From contig NZ_JAOTPO010000009.1 of assembly GCF_029028005.1 (NCBI RefSeq), forward strand, positions 142,140 through 206,139: a DNA stretch of 64,000 bases, in the 5' to 3' direction. The notes under the pieces were generated by a model. It searched no databases, was not told the origin of the DNA, and saw only the letters and a list, made by a program, of their open reading frames with translations. Source of the DNA: Alkalihalobacterium chitinilyticum. GTDB lineage: Bacteria > Bacillota > Bacilli > Bacillales > Bacillaceae_F. The first letter of the stretch is position 1. Every line of letters starts with the position of its first letter. Both the position numbers and the translations under genes were made by a program. This document shows positions 9,331-18,607 of the stretch, piece after piece.

Positions 9331-10118
9331 TTTCGAACCTAGTAACCATGAAAGAAATTTTCGATAGTTTCCTAATTTATTATTGAAATTATTTGAATAT
9401 TTCAATAATATTAAACTTATCAAGAAAATTCCTTTACCCTTTATAATGATCGCGATCGATCTATATTTTTTTTGTTAGTTAACTAACCTTATATTTTGTA
9501 TTTGAACACATATTCAAAATATAATTCTTTTCTTTAATAGCGCTAGAACGCCCAATTCAGTTTTTTTAAAACTACATTACTTTACGAAAATCACCATTTA
9601 TTTTGTGAATCCCATACTAAGAAATGATTTTCTGCTCTTTTTTTGTCTGCCACGTATTATAATTAACCTTACGTTTAAAATTTAAATTTTTCGTAAAAAA
9701 AGAGGTTATAATCAATTGTAAAGAGAATTATAAATTATGAAAGAAGTAAATTTAAAAGACTCTTTTGTTTGTATTTGCTTTTAGAGAATTAGCCAAGCAA
9801 ATTTTGACTACTTATTCATACCGTTAAGTTTTAAACAGAATATTCCTTCTAAACTAATATTTGTTTAGAATTGAATAGATATTTAGACCATGATCACACA
9901 CTCACACAAGAAATTATTATGGGGGGGATTGAAACGATTAGGTAGTAAAGATCTAAAACTAGTTTCCAGTTGAATTGTAATTGTTAGGGTAGTTATAACT
10001 AGCAACCGTATAGGAATGTTTAACGAAAACAACACACTAAAATTTAATATTAGTTAATGTAATAATCCAAAAAAAGATTTTGATAACAATGAGAATATTA
10101 TTTCGAACTTCTCTAAAA
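9331..10118. other. Long AT-rich intergenic region upstream of TRAP system 1
   Basis: Almost 800 bases without a supported gene. It contains one perfect 12-bp inverted repeat (TATTATTGAAAT at 9378-9389 and its complement at 9399-9410, 9-base loop) that could be an operator or a second terminator. Runs of A/T dominate the rest. No ORF with a ribosome binding site was found on either strand. Confidence 0.5.
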
Positions 10119-10132
10119 TGAAAGCGTTACCA
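10119..10132 (+). promoter_or_regulatory. Candidate cre (CcpA) site upstream of TRAP system 1
   Basis: TGAAAGCGTTACCA matches the CcpA consensus TGWNANCGNTNWCA at all but one position (C for W at 12). It lies 88 bases before the solute-binding protein gene, suggesting carbon catabolite repression. Confidence 0.55.
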
Positions 10133-10220
10133 AATGTAGTTAGATTGCTGTTTGGATTAGTTATTTTTCGTTTTTAAATAACTGAAAATTTAAAATTTTT
10201 AGGTATAAGGGGGCTGTTTT

Positions 10221-11393
10221 ATGGTACAAATGAAAAAGGGTTTATTGTTAACGATTTTCGGTGTAATTGCTTTATTGGTGATAGGGTGTTCATCTAACCA
10301 ATCGCCAGCATCTAGTGGAAACAACCAAACTAGTGATGAAAATGGAGATAATAGTAATAACCAGACAGAAGAAACAATTGTCTTACGTGCCTCCTCTGGG
10401 TTACCGTCCCATCATGTTTGGTTAGAGTCTTTTGTTTATGGGTGGATGGAAAGAGTAGAAGAGGAATCGAATGGGCGTGTTCAATTTGATGTGTTTACTG
10501 GTGGAGAGTTAGTTACTCTTGGTGGAGAGTTTGACGCATTAAAAGCCGGAACGATTGATATTGCTATTCCTGTTATGCATCTTTATGACCCGCATCACTT
10601 TCCGTTATCAGAAATAACCATGATCCCATTAACTGTATCCGGTACAGAAGTCGTTAATGAAGCATACCACAATCTAGTATATAGTGACCGTGAACTTCAA
10701 GATGGCAAAACATTTTATGAGCTAGAGATGGAAGCAAATGGCTTAAAAGCTTGGGCAATGAATGCTGGAGAGGGATATGTAATTAATACAGTAGGAAAGC
10801 AGTTTAGTTCACCAGAAGATTTTAGAAATGCAAGAATTCGCACAGGTTCACGTTTAAGTGAGATGTTTATTACGAACGTTGGTGCAACATCAATTAGCAT
10901 GCCACAAACTGATTCTTATGACGCGTTAAGCAGAGGGGCGCTGGATGGAAACTTAATGACCGTTGGGGATTGGATGTCATGGGGCTTCCAAGATTTAATA
11001 AAATATGTACTTGAAGGTGCGAATATCGGTCATTTTACATCTGTGATTGGAATGACACAAGAAAAGTGGGATAGCTTACCAGCTGATATTCAAGAAATTA
11101 TGGATAATGCAGCAAAAGAGTTGCAACTAGCACAAGAAGCGAATGATTATATGCTTGCGAAAGATATTGAAGTTCGTGAATTAGTAGAAGGCGAAGTCGT
11201 ATTTGCTACAATTAATGACTTAGATGATGAGACAAGAGATCATATTGTGCAAGCGATGGAAAAAACATGGTTCGATTGGATTGACTTAATTGAAGCACAA
11301 GGTTCTCCTGGAAAAGAAGTAGCAAAACTTTGGAGAGACTTAATTATTGAAGCTGGCGGGGATGTACCTGATAAAATAAAAGACCTTGATTAA
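10221..11393 (+). CDS. TRAP transporter solute-binding lipoprotein (DctP family), system 1
   Basis: This is the extracytoplasmic receptor of a tripartite ATP-independent (Na+-driven) transporter for an organic acid. A lipoprotein signal with lipobox VIGC ends at the cysteine near residue 23, followed by an N/S-rich linker to about 50. The mature domain has the DctP-type blocks GELVTLGGEFDALKAGTIDI and ARIRTGSRLSEMF; in most family members the latter region holds the arginine that binds the substrate carboxylate. AAGGGGG lies seven bases before the ATG. It is the first gene of a P-M-Q-ligase operon. The substrate is unknown; the downstream acyl-CoA ligase suggests a carboxylate activated to a CoA ester. 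Confidence 0.92.
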   Translation: MVQMKKGLLLTIFGVIALLVIGCSSNQSPASSGNNQTSDENGDNSNNQTEETIVLRASSGLPSHHVWLESFVYGWMERVEEESNGRVQFDVFTGGELVTLGGEFDALKAGTIDIAIPVMHLYDPHHFPLSEITMIPLTVSGTEVVNEAYHNLVYSDRELQDGKTFYELEMEANGLKAWAMNAGEGYVINTVGKQFSSPEDFRNARIRTGSRLSEMFITNVGATSISMPQTDSYDALSRGALDGNLMTVGDWMSWGFQDLIKYVLEGANIGHFTSVIGMTQEKWDSLPADIQEIMDNAAKELQLAQEANDYMLAKDIEVRELVEGEVVFATINDLDDETRDHIVQAMEKTWFDWIDLIEAQGSPGKEVAKLWRDLIIEAGGDVPDKIKDLD

Positions 11394-11446
11394 TTAAAAA
11401 TTGATACTGCTAGAAAAAACTTGTATTAAATGGAGGTGAATCTTCC

Positions 11447-12766
11447 TTGGCAGATCCCATAATGTTAACGATATTTTTTATAGTATTTATTACCCTTTTA
11501 CTATTAGGCTTGCAAATAGGTACTGTTCTATTAGTAACTGGGATTTTAGGAATTTTCTTACTAGGTGGTATTGGCCCACTTACAGGTATTTTACAAACAG
11601 ATCCTTATGCAAGAGTAGCGAGTTATGCATTAACAACAATCCCACTATTTGTTTTAATGTCTCAATTTATCATGCATTCTGATATTGTAAAATATTTGTA
11701 CCACCTAGTTTTTAAAATGTCACGAGGCAAGCCAGGAATTCTAGGAGTATTTACGATCATTTTAGGTGGTTTTTTAGGTGCCGTGTCTGGATCTGCAACA
11801 GCAATTTCTGCCACGCTTGGTCAAATCTCAGTTCCTGAATTAAAAAAACATGGTTATTCAGAAGATCTCGCAGGGGCTATCGCCGCCTCTGCGGGAACTC
11901 TTTCAACATTAATCCCGCCTTCGATTGGATTAATTATTTATGGAGCGATTACACAAACGCCGGTTGGTTCACTATTTATGGCGGTAATCATACCAGGTAT
12001 CTTAACAGTCCTTGTTTTGGTCGTTTGTACTTCCATTATGTTTAAACTGTCAAATAAAGGAAGAGTTGCGATTGACGAGGTAGCAGCTACCACTACAGTA
12101 GAAGATAATATCCCAAAATCAAAATATGTTATTTCTATTATTGCTAGTATTGTGATTATGGGTGCCATTTTTGGTGGGATTTATGCAGGTATATTTACTC
12201 CCACTGAAGCAGGCGGTGTTGGAGCATTTGTAAGTTTAGTTGCTGCCCTCTTATTAGGAAAAGTCAATAAGACGTTCATTAAAGAATCGTTTATGAGTAC
12301 TGTAAAAATCACGTGTATGGTTTTATTCATAATGGTTGGAGCAGCTGTATTTGCAAGGTTTGTTTCATTATCCATGCTTCCTAGAAAATTAATGGGATTA
12401 TTAGAACCTTTAGCGTCCACTCCAATGCTAGTTATAATCCTATTACTTACAACTTATTTTATTTTATTTATGTTTATCGAAGGGGCGGCTGTTATATTGA
12501 TGACGGTTCCAATTACATTGCCTTTAGCAGAAATGGCAGGATTAGGTGCATTGGAATTCGGTATCCTTTTATGTGTAGTTGGGGCAGCTGGTATGTTAAC
12601 GCCACCCGTTGGACTATGCGTTTATGCGGTATCGGGTGTTACAAAAACCCCAATTGAAAAGTTGTTTAAGCATACAACTATTTTTGCTATTGCAGTCGTG
12701 TTAGTAGTTGTTTCACTTTCCCTTCTTTTCCCGCAAATTATTACTTGGTTGCCTAGTACGATGTGA
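11447..12766 (+). CDS. TRAP transporter large permease (DctM family), system 1
   Basis: This polytopic membrane protein (439 residues, about 12 hydrophobic segments) is the transport channel of the TRAP complex. Typical blocks are SGSATAISATLGQISVPELK near 110-130, IPPSIGLIIYGA near 158-170 and TPTEAGGVGA near 250. The start is TTG, seven bases after a perfect GGAGGTGA. It overlaps the following small subunit gene by four bases (GTGA). Gene order here is large before small subunit, the reverse of most TRAP operons and of system 2 in this window. Confidence 0.93.
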   Translation: MADPIMLTIFFIVFITLLLLGLQIGTVLLVTGILGIFLLGGIGPLTGILQTDPYARVASYALTTIPLFVLMSQFIMHSDIVKYLYHLVFKMSRGKPGILGVFTIILGGFLGAVSGSATAISATLGQISVPELKKHGYSEDLAGAIAASAGTLSTLIPPSIGLIIYGAITQTPVGSLFMAVIIPGILTVLVLVVCTSIMFKLSNKGRVAIDEVAATTTVEDNIPKSKYVISIIASIVIMGAIFGGIYAGIFTPTEAGGVGAFVSLVAALLLGKVNKTFIKESFMSTVKITCMVLFIMVGAAVFARFVSLSMLPRKLMGLLEPLASTPMLVIILLLTTYFILFMFIEGAAVILMTVPITLPLAEMAGLGALEFGILLCVVGAAGMLTPPVGLCVYAVSGVTKTPIEKLFKHTTIFAIAVVLVVVSLSLLFPQIITWLPSTM

Positions 12767-13317
12767 ATCTTAAGATAAAGGATGTGAGAAAATTGGAGGG
12801 GAAAATTGACACTCTATATAAAGGTTTTAATATCATAAAAAATGGTGGGCTTGTCCTTGCTGGCATTGCTGTATTCTTGATGATGGCTTTTATCGTTTTA
12901 GATGTGTTACTTAGAAATGTATTTAGCGCATCTTTTCCTGGTAATTATGAAATTATCCAAAGATACCTTATGCCGCTGGCCGTTTTTCCTGCGATCGCGA
13001 TTACGTATTCTTCAGGATTAATGCCTAAGATTACGATGTTTGTAGAGAAATTACCAGAAAAAGTACAATACATCATAAACTTATTTTTATTGTTTCTTGA
13101 GATGTTTGTGATGATACTGATTTTTTATTACTCTTGGAAGTATGCTATTCAAGGCCTTCAATCAGGTGTTACATTTCCTGCAGGTGGAAAAATGTACCCG
13201 CTTTATCCTGTTCTCTTCTTAGTCCCGCTAGGCTTTGCATTACTAACAATTGAGCTTGTTTTCAATATCATTAGAGAGTTTTTGAAAAGACCGTTCGCTA
13301 GTGGAACGACGACTTAA
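12763..13317 (+). CDS. TRAP transporter small permease (DctQ family), system 1
   Basis: A four-segment membrane protein of 184 residues that pairs with the large permease. Hydrophobic stretches lie near 30-50, 65-85, 105-125 and 150-170; the LRNVFSASFPGNYEIIQRYL block near 50 is typical of DctQ. The GTG start at 12763 overlaps the upstream stop codon (GTGA) and has no clear ribosome binding site, so it is probably translated by coupling to the large permease. A later start cannot be excluded. Confidence 0.85.
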   Translation: MNLKIKDVRKLEGKIDTLYKGFNIIKNGGLVLAGIAVFLMMAFIVLDVLLRNVFSASFPGNYEIIQRYLMPLAVFPAIAITYSSGLMPKITMFVEKLPEKVQYIINLFLLFLEMFVMILIFYYSWKYAIQGLQSGVTFPAGGKMYPLYPVLFLVPLGFALLTIELVFNIIREFLKRPFASGTTT

Positions 13318-13363
13318 TGTCCGATGACCTTGGTTAATTTCATTTAAAAAGAGGAGTGAAACA

Positions 13364-14935
13364 ATGAGTTCATCTACATTGGTATTATCGAGACAACAGT
13401 TAGTTGGAGAATGTTTAAAAAGAGCAGCTCAGCAGTCGCCAAACAGTGATGCATTTGTTTGTGAAGGGATAAGGGTTACGTATCAACAAATGGATGAAAG
13501 AGCCAGCCAATTGGCCGGCTGGCTTCAAGAACAGGGAGTTAAACATGATGAAAAAGTAGGGTTTATTTTAAAAAATGGCCTTCCATTTATAGAAACTTTT
13601 TTCGGTATTGCACTGTCAGGTGGAGTCGGTGTTCCGATGAACTTCCGTTTGGCTGCAGGTGAGATCGAATACATCGTGAATAATTCTGACTCTAAGATTT
13701 TAATCATTGATTCTGAATATGTTAATGTTATTGAGAAAATTCGTAAACGTCTTCCAAAAGTTGAAAAAATAATTGTTGTAGGATCTGACCATTCAACTGA
13801 TGAATTTATAAGCTATAACTCTATTTATGAACAAGAATGTGAATATAAACCAGTAGAACAATTACGAGACGAAGATGGTTGTATGATCGTTTATACTTCA
13901 GGAACGACTGGACGGCCCAAAGGTGCTGTACTTACACATAAAAATTTGTTTCAAAATGGAATGAATTGTATATGGGAATTCAAGTTAAAGTTTGAGTGCA
14001 ATCAACTTATTGTAACCCCGTTATTTCATGTGGCTGCTATGAATTCATTAGTCACCATTTGTTTAGTGAAAGGGACTACGTTTGTTCACCGTGACTTTGA
14101 TCCGGTTCAAGTCTTGCAAACTATTGAAGTGGAAAAAATTAATACGCTTTTTCTTGTTCCAGCAATGTGGAATTTTCTGTTACAAGTACCAAATGTAACT
14201 GAATATGATGTGTCTTCGATGAAAACTTGTATGACAGGTGCAGCAATCTGTCCATTAGAGATTAAAGAAAATGTAATGAAACTATTTTCAAATGCAGGCA
14301 TTTATGATGTTTTTGGGCAAACTGAGATGAGTCCTGCAACTACCGTATTGCAGCCAGAGGATGCCATCCGGAAAATGCGTTCAGTTGGACGCCCATTTAT
14401 TAATGTTGAAGTGAGAGTTGTAGATGAGGATATGAATGACGTTCCTGTAGGAGAAGTAGGTGAAATAGTTTACCGCGGTCCTACTTTAATGAAAGAATAC
14501 TATAATAACCCAGAAGCTACGGAAGAAGCATTTAAAGGTGGATGGTTCCATAGTGGAGATCTCGTTCAATTGGACGATGAAGGATTTGTCTATGTTATGG
14601 ACCGTAAAAAAGACATGATTATTAGTGGTGGTGAGAACATCTATCCTGCAGAAATAGAAGATGTTCTCTATAAGCACAAAGCTATATTAGAAGTTGCTAT
14701 TGTTGGTGTTCCGGATCCGGAGTGGGGTGAAAATGTAAAAGCATACGTGGTTCTTAAACCTAATTGTAGTTTAACAGAACAAGAAGTTATCACATATTGT
14801 GCTAGTCATTTAGCCTCGTATAAAAAACCTAAACATGTAGAATTTCTTGATGCTCTTCCACGAAACGCAGCAGGTAAAGTGTTAAAATATGTATTAAAAA
14901 GCTCAAACAGTAGAAGTAATGAAAAGATCCAATAA
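13364..14935 (+). CDS. Acyl-CoA ligase (AMP-forming), TRAP system 1 operon
   Basis: A 523-residue ANL-superfamily enzyme that adenylates a carboxylic acid and transfers it to CoA. The P-loop-like motif is VYTSGTTGRPKGA (near 176-188). Other visible motifs are GQTEMSP near 323, HSGDLVQLDDEGF near 396-408, the hinge region DRKKDMIISGGENIYPAEIE near 415-434, and the catalytic lysine block PRNAAGKVLK near 500. The ribosome binding site GAGG lies nine bases before the ATG. It sits 46 bases after the small permease in the same operon, so it most likely activates the acid imported by TRAP system 1. Fatty versus aromatic specificity cannot be told from the sequence. Confidence 0.92.
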   Translation: MSSSTLVLSRQQLVGECLKRAAQQSPNSDAFVCEGIRVTYQQMDERASQLAGWLQEQGVKHDEKVGFILKNGLPFIETFFGIALSGGVGVPMNFRLAAGEIEYIVNNSDSKILIIDSEYVNVIEKIRKRLPKVEKIIVVGSDHSTDEFISYNSIYEQECEYKPVEQLRDEDGCMIVYTSGTTGRPKGAVLTHKNLFQNGMNCIWEFKLKFECNQLIVTPLFHVAAMNSLVTICLVKGTTFVHRDFDPVQVLQTIEVEKINTLFLVPAMWNFLLQVPNVTEYDVSSMKTCMTGAAICPLEIKENVMKLFSNAGIYDVFGQTEMSPATTVLQPEDAIRKMRSVGRPFINVEVRVVDEDMNDVPVGEVGEIVYRGPTLMKEYYNNPEATEEAFKGGWFHSGDLVQLDDEGFVYVMDRKKDMIISGGENIYPAEIEDVLYKHKAILEVAIVGVPDPEWGENVKAYVVLKPNCSLTEQEVITYCASHLASYKKPKHVEFLDALPRNAAGKVLKYVLKSSNSRSNEKIQ

Positions 14936-14976
14936 TTGGTCTTAGGTGATAGGTGCTTTTAGTCAAATTCTAAATG

Positions 14977-15025
14977 GAACCCTCGATAGCTCATACTAGA
15001 GTGGTCGAGGGTTCAAAAGTTTTTA
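14977..15025 (+). terminator. Terminator of the TRAP 1 operon
   Basis: Perfect 10-bp stem GAACCCTCGA / TCGAGGGTTC with an 18-base loop, then CAAAAGTTTTTATT. Confidence 0.8.
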
Positions 15026-15113
15026 TTAGTGAGTAATTTCTACGTCATACTAATTGAATAGTGGTATGTCGAAACGATGGTGTGGGAGGTAGGGGTAAGT
15101 GGCACCCTCCTAG

Positions 15114-16427
15114 TCAATTTCTCATATATTCTGGTAACCATAAGGCGATCTGTGGGAATATTAATACTAACGCCATGGCTAGTAACAATAAAAAAATAAA
15201 AGGCCATACCGCAGAATATATTTTTTTGGTACTTATATCAGGAGCTACTCCTCTCATAATAAAGATACTAATACCAAACGGTGGTGTTAGACTTCCGATA
15301 CAGACGGCAATTGTAAAGAGTACACCAAACCATACGAGGTCAAATCCAAATGATGTTAATAAGGGTAAGAATAACGGTGCTGTAATTAACAGCACTGCGA
15401 CAGTATCGATTAACATCCCCAGTGCTAGAAATACTAACAGGATAGCAATCAAGATAAGCCAACGATTGATGTCGGTGTCTGTAATAACTCTTGCAAGTGC
15501 ACCACCAACACCAGTAACAGCTACAATTCGTGCGTAAGCAACAGCACCTATCAAAATCCAAAAAACTAGTCCATTTAGACGAGCAGTCATTATAAATATT
15601 TTTTTAATGTTGGCCCATGTTAATTTTCTTTTAACAGCAGTGGAAATTAGTGCACCAACGACCCCAACAGCTCCTGCTTCTGTCGGAGTGGTTATTCCCA
15701 AATAGATCGACCCTAATACAACTAAAATAACACTTAAAGGAAGGACAATACCTTTTAACGATTTTAATTTTTCTCCCCAAGTGTACCGTTCCTCGATTTC
15801 AACTGAAGGTCCTTTTTCAGGTTTTATATAACATAAAACTAGAGAGTATAGGATAAAGAGGAGTGCTGCCAGTACACCAGGGAATATTCCTGCCATAAAT
15901 AATGCCCCTGTTGATACGCCTGATTCCGCTGCATATATGATCATAACGATACTTGGAGGTATGAGAAGGCCTAAAACCCCTCCAGCCATAATAACCCCAA
16001 CAGTTAACCGATCATCATATCCACGCTTTAACATGGATGGTCTAGCTATCATTCCTAGTGTTGCAGTAGCTACAGATATAACCCCAACCATAGCAGCAAA
16101 AATGGAGGAAATAATGACAGTTCCACCTGCAAGACCGCCTCTCAACCCACCGAACCAGCGATAAATACATTCATACATATCATCAGCTAAATCACTATAC
16201 ATTAAAATAGCTGCCATAAAGATGTAGAGAGGAAGGGCAGTTAACACGGATTGTGTAAGATTTGAAAATGAACCTAACACAAAACCATCTACACTTGGCA
16301 TACCTCCCCAAAATATAAATCCAAGAATAAGTGATATTCCGCCCATTGTGAAACTTACAGGTATACCTAACGCAAGGAAAACGACTAAAGAGCCGAAAAG
16401 GATGAGTGCAATTAATCCAATTTCCAT
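15114..16427 (-). CDS. TRAP transporter large permease (DctM family), system 2
   Basis: About 12 membrane segments over 437 residues. Family blocks visible are VISVATATLGMIARPSMLKR near 115-135, GLLIPPSIVMIIYAAESG near 155-170 and GITTPTEAGAVG near 247-258. A GTG three codons upstream (16436) has GGAGGG directly against it, whereas the ATG at 16427 is eight bases away, so I choose 16427. It is the last gene of the P-Q-M operon, starting one base after the small-subunit stop (TAATATG). Confidence 0.92.
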   Translation of the reverse strand: MEIGLIALILFGSLVVFLALGIPVSFTMGGISLILGFIFWGGMPSVDGFVLGSFSNLTQSVLTALPLYIFMAAILMYSDLADDMYECIYRWFGGLRGGLAGGTVIISSIFAAMVGVISVATATLGMIARPSMLKRGYDDRLTVGVIMAGGVLGLLIPPSIVMIIYAAESGVSTGALFMAGIFPGVLAALLFILYSLVLCYIKPEKGPSVEIEERYTWGEKLKSLKGIVLPLSVILVVLGSIYLGITTPTEAGAVGVVGALISTAVKRKLTWANIKKIFIMTARLNGLVFWILIGAVAYARIVAVTGVGGALARVITDTDINRWLILIAILLVFLALGMLIDTVAVLLITAPLFLPLLTSFGFDLVWFGVLFTIAVCIGSLTPPFGISIFIMRGVAPDISTKKIYSAVWPFIFLLLLAMALVLIFPQIALWLPEYMRN

Positions 16428-16428
16428 A

Positions 16429-16962
16429 TTACACACCCTCCTCAGAGTTATAGAGTTCTTCTCCAGTTACGATAATGTAAATATCATTAGTAAGTTTTAC
16501 TAGCCCTTGTAGGCCAATTAAAAGACCACCAAGAGGGACCATTAGCCATTTTACCCATAGAGGCATTGGGACTCCCCCAGTAGTAACTGCTCCAATTGTG
16601 TAATAGTGAATAACATAATCCATACCTAACCAAAATAGTGCTCCTGCCATAAGAAATAAAAATAAAGCACTAATTAAATCTATGAGTGATCTAACACGAA
16701 GAGAAAATTTTTCATAGAATAAATCTACTCGAACATGCTGACCAATAGCGAGTGCATAGCCACCTAACATAAAGCCGATAAACCCTGTGCTCGTAACCGC
16801 TAGGTCAAAAGCCCAAGCTGTTGCGGAATTAAAAAAGTACCTTAACAAAACATCAACAAATAAAAAGATACTAGCAAAAAAGACAAGCACACCTACTACC
16901 CATATCATTGATTTATTTAGTTTTGTGATCATTTTCATAATCTGTATGACCGTTTTTTTCAT
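16429..16962 (-). CDS. TRAP transporter small permease (DctQ family), system 2
   Basis: A 177-residue protein with four membrane segments (about 17-37, 55-75, 93-113 and 135-160). LLRYFFNSATAWAFDLAVTS near 45-65 and the motif GQHVRVDLFYEKF near 74-86 are characteristic of DctQ. AAAGGAG lies seven bases before the ATG. It is separated from the upstream solute-binding gene by a stable hairpin, a common way to keep the receptor more abundant than the membrane subunits. Confidence 0.9.
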   Translation of the reverse strand: MKKTVIQIMKMITKLNKSMIWVVGVLVFFASIFLFVDVLLRYFFNSATAWAFDLAVTSTGFIGFMLGGYALAIGQHVRVDLFYEKFSLRVRSLIDLISALFLFLMAGALFWLGMDYVIHYYTIGAVTTGGVPMPLWVKWLMVPLGGLLIGLQGLVKLTNDIYIIVTGEELYNSEEGV

Positions 16963-16989
16963 CTATACACTCCTTTCGTCTTATTGTTG

Positions 16990-17035
16990 TAGCGACCTGG
17001 TTTTCTAAAATAAAACTTTAAAAACTAGGTCGCTA
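16990..17035 (-). other. Hairpin between the TRAP 2 receptor and permease genes
   Basis: TAGCGACCTGGTTTT (16990-17004) pairs with AAAACTAGGTCGCTA (17021-17035) with one bulge. On the transcribed minus strand it is not followed by a T-run, so it is more likely an mRNA-stabilising or partial-termination structure than a full terminator. Confidence 0.65.
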
Positions 17036-17059
17036 AGTTTGTTTAAATCTTATAAACGG

Positions 17060-18214
17060 TTAGTCTTGTAAAAATTCTTTAATAAAAGCTTCACCTTGTT
17101 CGGATTGCATAAATTCTTCGTTTTCTTCTATTAATATTTCTACCATTCTTTGAGTTCGTTCATTAATAGCAGCATAGCTCTGCCATGCAGTATCTATGGC
17201 AACCTGTTTAACTTCTTCATAATCTTCTTTAGACATTTTAACTAACTCAACACCATTTTCTTCAGCAACTTCAAAGGCAAAATCAGTTAATCTTTTGGAG
17301 CCTTCAGTAGCTAACTCTTCCATTTCTCTCGCAACTTCTAGGATAGTATTTTGAAGATCTTCAGGTAGCTTATTCCAAACAGTTAAGCTAGCTGTAATTT
17401 CACCATATGCAACATAAAGAGGTGGAACGGTAATATAGTTAACTACTTCATGCAGTTTATATGTGTCTAATGAATAAAACGGAAATGGAATCGCATCTAT
17501 AGTACCTCGAAGAAGTCCCTCATATTGTTCAACAAAAGGAACTGTTGCTATCCCAGAACCTAATGTTCTAAAGTACTCACTAGTTAATGCTGACATAGAG
17601 TTGACTACTTTACCTCTAAAATCTTCAGCAGTGATCATCGGTTCTGTTGACATATAACCAGATAAACTTGTAGCCCAATTACCAATTAATTTAACACCAT
17701 ATTCTTCTAAAGCTTCACTGTATAAATCTCTTAATTCAGTTTCATGAAGTAAATAGTTCCCAGTATCTTCATCTAAATTCCAATATGGAAGACCTTGAAA
17801 TAATCCTTCTGGGATGCGATCTGCCCATACTGCAGCTACACCATTTTGCATATCAATTGTTCCTCTTGAAAGCGCGTCTAATGACTCTGCTTGACCTGCA
17901 AGTTGATTACTGTAGAAGATTTCTATTTTTACTCTGCCGTCCGTTCGTAATTCTACTTCTTCAGCAAATTTTTCTTGTAAGAAGTATTTTGGCTCCCAGT
18001 CGTATACTGAAGGCGGATACATTGAGTTCATTTTTAATGTAAAAATTTCATCACTATTTGTTGTGGTCGTTTCAGCTTCTGCTTTTGTTTCTTCATTGTT
18101 TTCATTTAAAGGTGCTGAAGTTGAATTATTACCTCCACAAGCAGCCGTAATGAAAGTGATCATCAATACAAAAGCAACGAAAAGAAAAGCTCTGAGCATA
18201 GTTTTTTTAATCAT
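17060..18214 (-). CDS. TRAP transporter solute-binding lipoprotein (DctP family), system 2
   Basis: The receptor of the second TRAP transporter. From the ATG at 18214 the N-terminus is MIKKTMLRAFLFVAFVLMIT with lipobox TAAC, then an E/T-rich linker. The DctP fold blocks are visible, including RGTIDMQNGVAAVWADRIPE and FRGKVVNSMSALTSEYFRTL; system 2 therefore differs from system 1 in the pocket region. AGGAGG lies six bases before 18214; a frame running ten codons further upstream has no ribosome binding site. It heads a P-Q-M operon served by a sigma-54 promoter at 18591-18607 and an unusually long (~365-base) leader. Confidence 0.92.
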   Translation of the reverse strand: MIKKTMLRAFLFVAFVLMITFITAACGGNNSTSAPLNENNEETKAEAETTTTNSDEIFTLKMNSMYPPSVYDWEPKYFLQEKFAEEVELRTDGRVKIEIFYSNQLAGQAESLDALSRGTIDMQNGVAAVWADRIPEGLFQGLPYWNLDEDTGNYLLHETELRDLYSEALEEYGVKLIGNWATSLSGYMSTEPMITAEDFRGKVVNSMSALTSEYFRTLGSGIATVPFVEQYEGLLRGTIDAIPFPFYSLDTYKLHEVVNYITVPPLYVAYGEITASLTVWNKLPEDLQNTILEVAREMEELATEGSKRLTDFAFEVAEENGVELVKMSKEDYEEVKQVAIDTAWQSYAAINERTQRMVEILIEENEEFMQSEQGEAFIKEFLQD

Positions 18215-18252
18215 AATAAGCCTCCTGAATATATTAATAGGCAAGCATCCCG

Positions 18253-18348
18253 TTATTGAGGACAGCTAGATAGGTAAACAAAAAGACAAAATAAAAATGA
18301 TGTAGATAACAAAAGAGATAATTTGAATGATTTTCTTTGTAATTGCAT
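18253..18348 (-). other. Possible leader mini-ORF in the TRAP 2 5' untranslated region
   Basis: A 31-codon frame encodes a lysine-containing hydrophobic peptide starting MQLQRKSFKLSLLL and ending in LSSCPQ, like a truncated lipoprotein signal. A perfect AAGGAGG (18350-18356) lies only one base before the ATG, too close for normal initiation. An alternative frame starting with ATT at 18343, six bases away, encodes ITKKIIQIISFVIYIIF. A second perfect Shine-Dalgarno (AAAGGAGGTGA, 18387-18397) lies upstream. Whether any peptide is made is unknown. Confidence 0.3.
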
Positions 18349-18452
18349 TCCTCCTTAATTACATATAAACTCATGTATTTTTACTTTCACCTCCTTTAAA
18401 AAATAATAGGTTTAGTCTTAAGTTCATAAAAAAGTAGTTGCTCGGAAGATAA

Positions 18453-18466
18453 ATAAAGCGCTTACA
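18453..18466 (-). promoter_or_regulatory. Weak cre-like site in the TRAP 2 leader
   Basis: The minus strand reads TGTAAGCGCTTTAT, 12 of 14 matches to the CcpA consensus, with a perfect AAGCGCTT core. It lies downstream of the sigma-54 promoter, where CcpA could act as a roadblock. Confidence 0.4.
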
Positions 18467-18590
18467 TTTTTGGTGCTTTTAATGTGATTGGGATATAAGA
18501 TTCGATAAGTAGTTAGAAGATTGAAGAGAGAATAATAGGAAAGTAATAGGAAAGTTAGTATTGATGAAGTAGATAAACTTACCGTTTACC

Positions 18591-18607
18591 TTGCAAAAAA
18601 TATGCCA
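18591..18607 (-). promoter_or_regulatory. Sigma-54 (-24/-12) promoter of the TRAP 2 operon
   Basis: The minus strand reads TGGCATATTTTTTGCAA: GG at -24 and GC at -12 separated by exactly 10 bases, matching TGGCAC-N5-TTGCA at all but one position. It points toward the solute-binding protein gene. Confidence 0.75.

Noticed and set aside
9447..9456. GATCGCGATC palindrome
   Set aside because: Short, common self-complementary sequence with no associated structure.
15061..15537. 158-codon plus-strand frame opposite the TRAP 2 large permease
   Set aside because: Shadow of the membrane-protein gene on the other strand; low-complexity, no motif.
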